Shown here: positions 25,075-34,100 of the stretch, one piece after another
Numbering within the stretch: position 1 is the stretch's first letter
How the letters are laid out: each line of letters opens with the position of its first letter
Origin: JAVVVD01 sp964642795
Lineage (GTDB): Bacteria > Bacillota > Clostridia > Christensenellales > CAG-138
Assembly (NCBI GenBank): GCA_964642795.1
Contig: CAZXRQ010000002.1
Location: forward strand, 1 to 63,888
Reading direction: 5' to 3'
Length of the DNA: 63,888 bases
The notes under the pieces: model-generated
Database searches by the model: none
Told to the model about the DNA's origin: nothing
Seen by the model: the letters and a program-made list of their open reading frames with translations, nothing else
Position numbers and translations under genes: made by a program

Positions 25075-25863
25075 TCACACCTCGAATACGCCGCAGCAGC
25101 GGTCACGGTGCGCTACGCTCAGCGCAAACTCCTCATCGGGAATATCCTGCGCGCGCAAAGCGTTCCGCACGGCGGCATATGCGGTCTCCTCGGTGTTGTT
25201 ATCGTGGGAGAGATGCCCCAGTATGGCGCTTTTCACTCCGCGAAAGTACAGCTCGGACAACGCCTCGCCGCAGGCGTCGTTTGATAGATGCCCGTATTCA
25301 CCCAGTATGCGCTGCTTTAGCGGGTACGGGTAGCGCCCGTGAAGAAGCATATCCACATCGTGGTTGGATTCCAGCAGCAGCACATCCGAATGCTCCGCCG
25401 CGCACAGGAGTGATTCGCTCATGTATCCCATGTCCGTAAGCAGCGCCGCCTTGGCCCCGCCGCACATGAACACGAACCCCACGGATTCGGCAGCGTCGTG
25501 CGAGGTCCTTACGGCGGTTATGTTTATATCCTTGATATAAAAATCCCTGCCCGTTTCAAACACCCTGACGTCCCTCGGCGGCACGGCGCCCACTATCGGC
25601 TCCATGCCCTCCCAGGTAGCTGCGTTTGCATACACGGGAATATCGAACCTGCGCGACAGCACACCCACGCCCGCAACATGATCCCGGTGCTCGTGGGTGA
25701 CGAGTATCGCGCTTATCGTGCTTGCGGGCACGTTTAGCTGTGAAAGCAGCGCCTCGGCCGTCCGGCCGGGAACGCCCGCGTCTATCAGCAGCCGTGCGCC
25801 GTTATATTCCAGCAGCGTCAGGTTTCCGGAGCTGCCGGAGAGTATCGGACAGAATTTCAGCAT
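25075..25863 (-). CDS. walJ: WalJ/YycJ-type metallo-beta-lactamase-fold hydrolase
   Basis: A 262-aa MBL-fold protein with the metal motif THEHRDHVAG and later the HDAAESVGF and LESNHDVDML segments typical of YycJ/WalJ. In Firmicutes walJ belongs to the walRK cluster and affects coordination of cell wall and DNA replication; the walRK genes are not here. It heads the operon running to gltX. GAGGAA lies 11 bases before the ATG, and a TATAAT box lies about 25 bases upstream. Confidence 0.9.
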   Translation of the reverse strand: MLKFCPILSGSSGNLTLLEYNGARLLIDAGVPGRTAEALLSQLNVPASTISAILVTHEHRDHVAGVGVLSRRFDIPVYANAATWEGMEPIVGAVPPRDVRVFETGRDFYIKDINITAVRTSHDAAESVGFVFMCGGAKAALLTDMGYMSESLLCAAEHSDVLLLESNHDVDMLLHGRYPYPLKQRILGEYGHLSNDACGEALSELYFRGVKSAILGHLSHDNNTEETAYAAVRNALRAQDIPDEEFALSVAHRDRCCGVFEV

Positions 25864-25905
25864 ACTATTTCAGTTCCTCGTAATTATAACCCTTTTACGC
25901 GTATG

Positions 25906-26463
25906 TTACATATTGAACGCTATGCCGGCAGCCGCAGCAACGGCGATAAAGCACAGCGGATGCAGCTTTTCCAGCGGCTTGATATTCACAGCGATGGCCA
26001 GCGCCGTAAAAAGCATAGCAGGCGCAAGCTGTATGCCGCCTATGAACCCCGCTCCCGCTGTATACACCGCGCTGACCAGCACGGAAAAGCCCGCCGCCGC
26101 GATAAGCCCGGTCACTGCGGGACGCAGGCCGCTAAACGCCGCGTTTACCAGCCGGCTCGTACGGTAGGCGTCCAAAAAACGGGCAACTAGCATTATAACG
26201 ATGAAGCTGGGCAGTATCAGCGCAAACGTGGCCACCAGCGCGCCCGGCACTCCGGCAGCGTTGAAGCCCGCGTAGGTGGCGCAGTTTACCCCTATGGGGC
26301 CGGGGGTGCTTTCGGCCACGGCTATCATATCGGCGAGCGCCTCATGGGTGAGCCATTCGTATTTATCCGCCATCCGGGAAAGAAACGGCAGCGTAGCAAG
26401 CCCGCCGCCCACCGCGAACAGCCCGGTCTTGAAGAATTCAAAAAGCAGCGTAAGGTATATCAT
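25906..26463 (-). CDS. Chromate transporter, half-size subunit
   Basis: A 185-aa membrane protein of the CHR family. It has the family opening FFKTGLFAVGGGLATLPFL and the motif AVAESTPGPIGVNCATYAGF. Short-chain CHR proteins occur as adjacent pairs that act together; this one overlaps the other half by 4 bases. Chromate is the family name substrate; the physiological role in anaerobes is uncertain. Confidence 0.92.
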   Translation of the reverse strand: MIYLTLLFEFFKTGLFAVGGGLATLPFLSRMADKYEWLTHEALADMIAVAESTPGPIGVNCATYAGFNAAGVPGALVATFALILPSFIVIMLVARFLDAYRTSRLVNAAFSGLRPAVTGLIAAAGFSVLVSAVYTAGAGFIGGIQLAPAMLFTALAIAVNIKPLEKLHPLCFIAVAAAAGIAFNM

Positions 26464-27035
26464 TTTCCCGCCTCCTTACCCTGCATGGAGGGCTTCAGCC
26501 TGTCCGCGCCTATACCGACCAGCGCCGCTCCTATTACCACATACGCAGGGGAAACGGAGAATACCGCCACCGCAATAAAGGCGGCGGCGCACAGGACTAT
26601 CCCCAGAACATCCTTTACGTTTGCGCGGGCCAGCTTGATAACGGCCTTTAGTATAAGCGCCGCGACCGCGCAGCGTATGCCCGCAAACGCGTGCTGCACC
26701 GCTGCAATGTGAGAAAAGTTCTTCAGTGCGGCGGCAATTATAAGTATTATCGCTATACTGGGCAGCGCAACGCCCAGCGTAGTGCATACCGCGCCCAACA
26801 GCCCGCGCTGCTTGCGGCCCACAAAGGTCGCTGTGTTCACAGCAATTATACCGGGGGTGCACTGGCCTATGGCAAAGTAGTCGGTAAGCTCCGATTCCGT
26901 GACCCAGCCGTGCTTTTCCACGCACTCGCGCTGGAGCATGGGCAGCATAGCGTAGCCGCCGCCAAAGGTGAGCGCACCTATTTTCATAAAAGCCCACATA
27001 AGGCTGAACAGTCCGGTTTTATGGGTGTTTTCCAT
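26460..27035 (-). CDS. Chromate transporter, half-size subunit
   Basis: A 191-aa partner of the half-transporter that follows it, with FMKIGALTFGGGYAMLPML and FAIGQCTPGIIAVNTATFVG. The ATG at 27035 was chosen because GGGAGC lies 6 bases before it; the TTG at 27047 overlaps that site. It is divergent from the lipoprotein gene, and the shared intergenic region is AT-rich. Confidence 0.92.
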   Translation of the reverse strand: MENTHKTGLFSLMWAFMKIGALTFGGGYAMLPMLQRECVEKHGWVTESELTDYFAIGQCTPGIIAVNTATFVGRKQRGLLGAVCTTLGVALPSIAIILIIAAALKNFSHIAAVQHAFAGIRCAVAALILKAVIKLARANVKDVLGIVLCAAAFIAVAVFSVSPAYVVIGAALVGIGADRLKPSMQGKEAGK

Positions 27036-27147
27036 AATAGCTCCCAAATTTATTTCATTTTATATTAACATATTATAGATGTTTAGTCCACAGCGGCTGT
27101 GTTATACTGGAGATGCAAAAAATCTTATTCTTGTGAGGAGAACAGGC

Positions 27148-28101
27148 ATGAAATACCCACGTGCCGTATTGGCTTTGATGCTCGTGCTCGCGCTTGCTGT
27201 GGCAGGCTGCGGAGCGCCCGCCTCTTCGCGTACCGCGGAGCCCACGCCTTCACCCTCCGTCACGGCTGCTGTATCCAACCCGCTGGTAGCGGCGTCCGCC
27301 GCGTCGCTGCTTGCTATGGGCCTGCCGCTTGCCGCGCCCGCCTCCGCCACCAATGTGGTGCGCTACATAATTAACGAAAACGTGGCGGAGCTGTTTTTCG
27401 ACTATAATAGTGTAACATACAGCTACCGCGCCTCCAGCGCCGTTGCCGACGCCGCCCGGCTTGCGGGGCTCTCCGAGGAACTGCCCGCATACGGCGAGCT
27501 CAGTGTGGATGTTAACAGCGACACCCTGGTGAGCACCGTGGATATTTACCTGCCGGAATCCGGCGGCGCACTGGGCACATGGCAGATAGGCGACGCAGCA
27601 TTCACGCTGTATACGATATACCGCGTAAGCGCCGAGGCTATGGGCGAGCTGTGTCTCGCGCTAATAAGCGCGTTTGCAGATGCGGTATACAGCGCCGAGC
27701 AGGGCGCGATAACCCTGCAGGATCTCATCGATGAATTGGGCATATATATCGACGCTCCGTCGGGCGCCGTAAGCGTATCGCGCTCCATATACGAGCAAAG
27801 CGTAGCGCGCGTGAATTTCACATACGAGGAATGCAGCTTTGTGTTCAGTGCGCAGAGCTATCCCGGCGTGCCCTCCATGGGTGAGTTTTTACACACCGAG
27901 CAAGTGGAGGTGCAGAGCGCGAGAGGGCTTGATACCATGCAGCTATCCTATAACGACGGTGCGGACGCCGCAATAAGCTGGAGCCACGATAACGTTAACT
28001 ATTGCCTGTACTGTAAAAGTAAAATATCCACTGCCAGTCTGTGTGCGCTGGCGCTGCAGCTTGCAGGCGAGGCCCATGCCCGCACTGAGCCCGCCGCGTA
28101 A
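27148..28101 (+). CDS. Lipoprotein with an internally duplicated domain, function unknown
   Basis: A 317-aa secreted lipoprotein. The signal peptide ends in the lipobox VAGC (ALAVAGCGAPA), followed by a Thr/Pro/Ser linker. Two similar domains follow: the first has NVAELFFDYNSVTYSYRAS and later ALGTWQIGDAAFTLYTIY, the second has SVARVNFTYEECSFVFSAQS and later AAISWSHDNVNYCLYCK. This suggests a tandem duplication of a domain of about 110 residues resembling DUF4367-type folds. The ATG at 27148 follows GAGGAG; the longer in-frame form would hide the signal peptide. I do not recognise a function. Confidence 0.8.
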   Translation: MKYPRAVLALMLVLALAVAGCGAPASSRTAEPTPSPSVTAAVSNPLVAASAASLLAMGLPLAAPASATNVVRYIINENVAELFFDYNSVTYSYRASSAVADAARLAGLSEELPAYGELSVDVNSDTLVSTVDIYLPESGGALGTWQIGDAAFTLYTIYRVSAEAMGELCLALISAFADAVYSAEQGAITLQDLIDELGIYIDAPSGAVSVSRSIYEQSVARVNFTYEECSFVFSAQSYPGVPSMGEFLHTEQVEVQSARGLDTMQLSYNDGADAAISWSHDNVNYCLYCKSKISTASLCALALQLAGEAHARTEPAA

Positions 28102-28203
28102 AGCAAGAATACATAACCATACGTCAAAGCTCTTATCCCCGGCCGCGCCAGTACGCCGCCGGGGCAATTCTACTGACGGTAGACCCGCCAAACAGCAAAT
28201 AGG

Positions 28204-28233
28204 TTGGCAATAATATATGGGCTGGTGTATAAT
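28204..28233 (+). promoter_or_regulatory. Promoter of the acyltransferase gene, predicted leaderless
   Basis: TTGGCA - 18 nt - TATAAT, with 7 bases between the -10 box and the ATG at 28241. There is no Shine-Dalgarno. Confidence 0.65.
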
Positions 28234-28240
28234 CCCAGTC

Positions 28241-29386
28241 ATGGATGCTTTCAAAAGACATGTTCGCGTATACGGTTTTTTCAAATGGCTGCTTTCGCCG
28301 GCCCTGCGCAGGAAATTCAATATTCAGTGCGAGCTTATCCCGGAAGCGGAAGGCCCCTGCCTGATACTTGCAAACCATAACACGGATTACGATCCGCTGC
28401 TTATGGGTCTGTGCGTACGCAAACAGACCTACTATGTCGCAAGCGAGCACATATTCCGCAAGGGCTTTTTGTCCAAGCTGCTGATGCGCTACTTCGCACC
28501 GATATCCCGCATGAAGGGCTCCAACGCCGCCAACACCGTTATGGAGATAATGCGCAGGCTGCGACGCGGACGCAACGTCTGCATGTTCGCCGAGGGAAAT
28601 CGCAGCTGGGACGGACGTACGGGCTACATACTGCCCGCCACCGGCAAGCTCGCCCAGGCAAGCCGCGCAACGCTTGTTACCTACCGCTTTGAGGGCGGCT
28701 ATTTTACCTCCCCCCGCTGGAGCTATACGCTCAGGCGCGGCAGTATGCGAGGCTATCCCGTGGGCATTTATCCGCCCGCCGAGCTGGCCGCAATGACCCC
28801 GGACGAGGTAAACGCATTGATCGTGCGCGATCTGTACGAGGACGCCTACGCACGGCAGGCCGAAAAAAGCATACCTGTGGCGTTTCGCGGGCGCAGGCTG
28901 GCAGAGGGCGTCGAGCATGCGCTTTTCATCTGCCCGGAGTGTGGCAAGCTGGGCACGCTGCACAGCCTGAATAACCGCATCTACTGCGACTGCGGGCTGG
29001 AGGTAGTTTATACCCCTACCGGCATACTGGAGGGCGGCCGTTTCAGCACCATCCCCGAGTGGGACGACTATCAGCGTGAAAAGCTGGCCGAGTTCGCCGC
29101 CGCTTTGGGCGACAACCCGGCATTCTCAGACGAAAACATAGCGCTTATCAACATTAAAGAGGATCACACCAACCACATCACCGCGCGCGGCAGGCTCGTC
29201 ATGTATGCGGACCGGCTCTGCGTGGGCAGCGCTTCCATACCGCTCAACGACATATCCGAGTTTTCCATACACGGGCGCTCCATTGCGGTGTTTTCCGTGG
29301 GAGCCGAGCATTACGAGCTAAAATCGGCAAAAACGTATTGCGGACGCAAATACGTTGAATTGTATAATATTTTGAAAGCAAGGTGA
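28241..29386 (+). CDS. PlsC-type acyltransferase with C-terminal zinc ribbon
   Basis: A 381-aa protein of the lysophospholipid acyltransferase family. Catalytic motif I is NHNTDYDP (HX4D) and motif III is EGNRSWDG. After the acyltransferase domain (about 1-215) comes a zinc ribbon (CPECGKLG...YCDCGLEV, about 228-255) and a C-terminal region ending KYVELYNILKAR. Such a ribbon is absent from standard PlsC, which is about 240 aa. A role in phospholipid or other lipid acylation is likely; the acceptor is unknown. The ATG at 28241 is favoured over the GTG/ATG codons upstream because the promoter reads right up to it. The symporter gene starts 5 bases after its stop. Confidence 0.85.
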   Translation: MDAFKRHVRVYGFFKWLLSPALRRKFNIQCELIPEAEGPCLILANHNTDYDPLLMGLCVRKQTYYVASEHIFRKGFLSKLLMRYFAPISRMKGSNAANTVMEIMRRLRRGRNVCMFAEGNRSWDGRTGYILPATGKLAQASRATLVTYRFEGGYFTSPRWSYTLRRGSMRGYPVGIYPPAELAAMTPDEVNALIVRDLYEDAYARQAEKSIPVAFRGRRLAEGVEHALFICPECGKLGTLHSLNNRIYCDCGLEVVYTPTGILEGGRFSTIPEWDDYQREKLAEFAAALGDNPAFSDENIALINIKEDHTNHITARGRLVMYADRLCVGSASIPLNDISEFSIHGRSIAVFSVGAEHYELKSAKTYCGRKYVELYNILKAR

Positions 29387-29390
29387 GATC

Positions 29391-30785
29391 ATGGACTTTT
29401 CCGCTGCTAATACCGAACTGTGGAACATAATAATCCAGCTTGGCATAATCGCCGCAATGGTGCTTATTGCAAACCTGCTGCGCCGCGAACTGCCCTTTGT
29501 ACGCAACAGCCTTATGCCTACGGCCGTGCTGGCGGGGTTTTTACTGCTGATACTGCGCAGCACCGGCATTATAAATATCGATATGGATCTGTTGGAGATG
29601 ATAACCTATCACGGCATAGCGGTGGGCTTTATCGCGCTTTCACTGCGCGTGCCCAAGCCCAATACCGCGGATGAGGCCGGCAGTATGACGGCGCCAAAAA
29701 GCGGCGCGCTGATAGTCAGCACCTATCTTGTGCAGGGCATAACCGGACTTGTTATCACCATAGCGCTGGCATACACTGTGATGCCGGATATATTCAAGGC
29801 GGCGGGCATACTGCTGCCCATGGGCTACGGCCAGGGCCCCGGACAGGCGAACAATATAGGCAGCACATTCGAGGCTCTGGGCTTTGCCGGCGGCCGTTCC
29901 TTCGGGCTGTCTCTGGCGGCGGCGGGTTATCTCTGCGCGTGCATAGTAGGCGTTGTATACATAAACGTGCTCAACCGCCGCGGCAAGCTGCAAAAGCACG
30001 AGCTGGACCGCGACGTAGTAAGCGGCGGCTCGGTCACGGTGGATACCTTCCAGGATGAAGGCGAGCTGCCCATATCCCAGTCCATAGACAAGCTGAGCAT
30101 ACAGGCCATGCTTGTGGCGGTGATATATTTCATCACCTATCTGGTAACGCGCGGTCTTACCGCGGGCCTTTCCGCATTAGCGCCGGGCGCTGCGGACACG
30201 CTCAATTCGCTGTTGTGGGGCTTCAACTTCATAATAGGCTCTGCGCTCGCCATGGCTGCACGCAGCATATTCAAGGCGCTTAAAAAGGGCAGGCTGATGA
30301 AGCTGCAATATCAGAACAACTATCTGCTCAGCAGGCTCAGCGGCCTCGCGTTCGACGTGATGATAGTCGCCGGCATAGCCAGCATAGATATTGATAAGCT
30401 GACCGGCCTGTGGCTGCCGTTTGCGCTGATGGCGGTAGCCGGCGGTGTGGTTACGCTGCTCTATCTGCGCTGGATATGCAAAAAGCTGTATCCCAACTAC
30501 TACTACGAGGGACTCACAAGCATGTACGGTATGCTGACCGGCACCATAAGCAGCGGTGTGCTGCTGCTGAGGGAAATAGATCCGGATCTCTCCTCGCCGG
30601 CGGCCAACAATCTGGTTACAGGCTCCAGCTTCGGTATTCTGTTCGGCGTACCCATGCTGATACTCGTAGGACTCGCCCCCAAATCCAACACGCTGCTGTT
30701 TATCGTATTGGGGCTGATGATCGTATATCTTGCGCTGCTGCTGCTGTTTATGCTAAAGGCCAAGCGCAGGGTGAAAAACAAATAA
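29391..30785 (+). CDS. Sodium:glutamate symporter-like protein (GltS family)
   Basis: A 464-aa membrane protein with about 11 hydrophobic segments. The two re-entrant-type stretches LPMGYGQGPGQANNIGS and MLTGTISSGVLLLREIDP, and LVTGSSFGILFGVP, resemble those of GltS. AAGGTGAG precedes the ATG and the gene follows the acyltransferase by 4 bases, so the two may be co-transcribed. It is longer than E. coli GltS (401 aa). The substrate is not certain. Repeat A2 follows. Confidence 0.85.
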   Translation: MDFSAANTELWNIIIQLGIIAAMVLIANLLRRELPFVRNSLMPTAVLAGFLLLILRSTGIINIDMDLLEMITYHGIAVGFIALSLRVPKPNTADEAGSMTAPKSGALIVSTYLVQGITGLVITIALAYTVMPDIFKAAGILLPMGYGQGPGQANNIGSTFEALGFAGGRSFGLSLAAAGYLCACIVGVVYINVLNRRGKLQKHELDRDVVSGGSVTVDTFQDEGELPISQSIDKLSIQAMLVAVIYFITYLVTRGLTAGLSALAPGAADTLNSLLWGFNFIIGSALAMAARSIFKALKKGRLMKLQYQNNYLLSRLSGLAFDVMIVAGIASIDIDKLTGLWLPFALMAVAGGVVTLLYLRWICKKLYPNYYYEGLTSMYGMLTGTISSGVLLLREIDPDLSSPAANNLVTGSSFGILFGVPMLILVGLAPKSNTLLFIVLGLMIVYLALLLLFMLKAKRRVKNK

Positions 30786-30807
30786 GCCTGACATAATACA
30801 ATAAAAC

Positions 30808-30841
30808 AGGGCTGCGGCGATTTTCATGTCGCCGCAGCCCT
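30808..30841 (+). terminator. Terminator-like stem-loop (left copy flanking repeat A2)
   Basis: AGGGCTGCGGCGA and TCGCCGCAGCCCT form a perfect 13-bp stem with loop TTTTCATG, 22 bases after the symporter stop. No T-tract follows; repeat A2 begins. Confidence 0.6.
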
Positions 30842-31048
30842 CAGTCTGTCGAAAAAGTCAAAATTGACTTTTTCGAGCTTGCAGGCTTTGCCTCTCGCCA
30901 ATAGGCTGCGCCTGTTGGCGAGAGGCAAAGCCTGAGAAGAACAGGGAAAATCTGCGATTTTCCTTCCGGTCTGACGCGCGGGTCGCCAGACCGGATTTAA
31001 CATTAAGGGCTGCGGCCCTTAATAATCCCGGGGTTAATCGACAGTCTC
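30842..31048 (+). repeat. Family A multi-hairpin interspersed repeat, copy A2 (most intact)
   Basis: Five stem-loops in a row: a 28-nt palindrome at 30849-30876; a 25-bp hairpin with loop TGC at 30882-30934 (one G-T pair); GGAAAATC-TGC-GATTTTCC at 30945-30963; TCCGGTCTG / CAGACCGGA at 30965-30995; ATTAAGGGC-TGCG-GCCCTTAAT at 31002-31023. The ends are CAGTCTGTCGA on the left and TCGACAGTCT on the right, a short inverted repeat. It fills the convergent gap between the symporter and the SpoIID-domain gene. Confidence 0.9.
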
Positions 31049-31082
31049 AGGGCTGCGGCGATTTTCATATTGCCGCAGCCCT
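31049..31082. terminator. Second copy of terminator-like stem-loop (right flank of A2)
   Basis: The 34-nt hairpin of 30808-30841 recurs in direct orientation with 2 changes (loop TTTTCATA, then TTGCC for TCGCC). It lies 29 bases from the stop of the SpoIID-domain gene on the minus strand. Confidence 0.55.
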
Positions 31083-31111
31083 GCTGTTATTTCGCCAAGC
31101 CGCTGCCAATT

Positions 31112-34100
31112 TCAATCCAGTGAATAGTTCAAATAGCCGTACACGCCGCCTGCGCTCACAAGACACCAGCCGCTCAGCTCGTAGTATATGGTTACGGCGT
31201 CTCCGGCGGAAACGGTCTTTATCACCGTGCCGGATGCCGACGCGCTGCTGTGCAGGTCCGCGGCGATGTTTACCTTGGCCGTGAGCATCGCGGAATCCGA
31301 CGGCACAGTAGGTATTCCAGTAGTGCCGGAGGAGGATACCACGGCATAGGTCTTGCTGATATACCCCGCCGTCCCGTTATAAAGTATGTAGTACCAGCTG
31401 CCGGACTGGCCGAGTATGGTTATCGCCGCGCCCTTGTCCAGCGTTGAATACATACTGTTCGTAGTTGCGGGGCCGGAGCGGAAGTTTACACGCGAGTTGG
31501 TAGTGCCGGAGGCGGGCGTCACGGTTCCGGTGGCGTTCTGCGCGGCCGTCGGCGTTACGGTGCCCGAGGCGGGCGTCGACGTTGATGAAGGCGTTGTAGT
31601 CGTGCCCGGGCTTATGCTGGGGCTGGCGGACGCGGTGACCGTGCCGGTTTGGCGCACATACTGCGCGTACAGATAGCCACGCGTGCCGTTATAGTCCACC
31701 TCGTACCAGCCGTCGTTAAGCGAGTACAGCGTCACAACCGTGCCGCTCTTAAGCTGCCCCAGCTTCTTAGCCGAGGTAGACGGGCTCTCGCGGAAGTTGA
31801 CCGTACCGGTGGTAACGCCTGTGCCTGTTGCGGTGGCGCTCTCCGCATCGCCGGTCTCCTCATTCTGGGTTATTGCGCTGGTAACGCTGATGTACTTGCC
31901 GCTGACGTAGCCCGAAAGCCCGCTTGACGCAGTGACCTGGTACCAGCCGTTGACCAGGCTTACAAGCGTTACGCCCGTGCCTTTGTTCAGCGTGCCCAGC
32001 GAGGCATAGTCTGTGCCGGGGCCCTTGCGTATATTTACGTTGCCAGTTGTTACGCCCGCGCCGTTAGCCGATGCAGTGCTGCCCGTACCGGTGATCTTTA
32101 CATAATCTCTGTGGACATAGCCGGTCTGGCCGCTTACGGTTACCTGATACCATTCCCCGATCGTGCCCAGCACGGTAAGGCCGGTATTCTTACTGAGCTT
32201 GCGGTAGGAGGAATATGCAGTGCCCGGGCCGGAGCGTAAATTCACGCCGCTTGCCGTAATAAGTCCGGTCTGCGCGGTGCCGGCGGTGGCCGTGGGCGAC
32301 GGCGTGGCGCTCGCAGAGGGCGTCGCCGATGCCGTGGCGGTGGACGTTACCTTCACATACGAGGCGCTTATATAGCCCATGCGTTCGTTGGCCATGCAGT
32401 AATACCAGCTGCCCGTCTGCCCGTACAGCGCAAGCTCTGTGCCAAGCGCCAGCTTTCCATAGCTGGAATAGCTTGTGCTGGGGCCGGAGCGGAAGTTCAC
32501 GCCGCTGCCGGCGACCGTGCCGTAGCCTATAACTGCGGGCGCGCTCACCGTCGGGCTTGCAGTTACCGCTGGCGTGGCCGTGGCGCCCGGGGAGGCCGTC
32601 TCGGCGGACGCCGGCGCGGCGGTAGCATAGCCGGTTATCGTGACATAATTTGAGTATATGTAGCCGCTTACTCCGTTTACCGTAACGGCATACCAGCTGC
32701 CGGACTGGCTGGTAATGGTAAGCTCTGTATTCCGGGCAAGCGAGGCTATGGCGTCATAGCTTGTACCGGGGCCTTTGCGGAATTTTACTCCGCTGCCGTT
32801 GATTACGCCTATCGCAGTCCCCTGCGCCGGCGCAGCGGTAGGCGCGGTATCCGTATATTTTAGATAATCCTCGGATATATAGCCCGCTTGATTGTTGTAT
32901 ACAGCGTATGCCCAGCCGTTGGAGCTGCTGTATACGTTGACCGTAGTGCCGTTGGGGATGGTTGCGAGCTTGGTCGTTCCCGAGGACGCGCCCTCGCGGA
33001 AATTGACATTGCCCGTGGTGGTGGCCGCGACGTAATCTCCCGCAGGGAGCTGGTTATTGTTTACCGGGTTTTCAGGAGCGTTTACGGTAATAGTTCCCCA
33101 CGAAGCGCCCGGGTAGTAGAAGCTGAGTATTTCACGGTAGGTCTGGCCGGAATTGGCGCGCTGCTGCGCGCCGCGCTGGCTCATGCCCACGCCGTGGCCC
33201 CAGCGGGTGTGATAAATATAATACGCCGTTTGGCTGCTGTTGTACTCACCCCAGTACATGCGCAGCGAAGCGTTGGTCACCACGCCGTAGTTATATAGCT
33301 CGCTCAGCTTGAAGGACACGGTGACCTGATCGTATTGGCCGTATACGCTGCCCGCGCCGTCCACACTGTACAGCTTCATCGTGACCTCGCCCTTGGTAAG
33401 GTTGCGTGCGGTGCCGCTGTACGCCGGGCTTCCGGTTGCGACTGAGTATATGGAATCTATGTAGTTTATCGTGGAATCCGAAAGCTGTACCTGCGCCTTG
33501 GCCACAAGGAATTTGTACAGCACACTCTCGTAATTAAATGCCGACACCTGCCCAATGGGTATGGTCACTGTCTCCTTGGTGCTCCATGCGTTTTGCAGGT
33601 CATAATCGTCTATGCTTATGCCATAGCCGTTGTTGGGCCTGCCCTGCCCGCTCCATGCGTAGGTGGGATAGTTGGTCTCGCCGCCGTTGCTTGCGGCATA
33701 GTAGGTGCAGAGTATGTTCCCCCCATAGGTGAGCACCTCCTTGAGCGTGGCGTCCACCGCCGCGATAACGTTGGTATAGCTGCTGTTATAGCCCTTGTAC
33801 ACCTGATCCGACGAGGTATCGCCGATGTAGTATTCGCCGCTGGTGTTCATTTGATTTATAACGTAGCACTTGGCGGCGATGGCCTGCGCCTTCAGCGCCT
33901 CGATGGGGAAGGTGTTGCTCATCTCATAGCCCACCACACCGTAGAGATAATGGGCAAGCGGCACTTCGTTTACAACCAGTATATAGCCGCTGCTGGTGGC
34001 GCGCAGATTAAAATGCCCCAGATAATACCGGCTGTTCAGGGAAATATAGCCCGCGCTCCTGTCCACATCGGCGCGCATGATCGAGCAGGAGGAGCCGGAG

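Noticed and set aside
30842..31048. CRISPR-like or tRNA-like reading of families A and B
   Set aside because: There are no regularly spaced short repeats, and the cloverleaf of family B lacks any tRNA consensus such as GGTTCGA or a CCA end.
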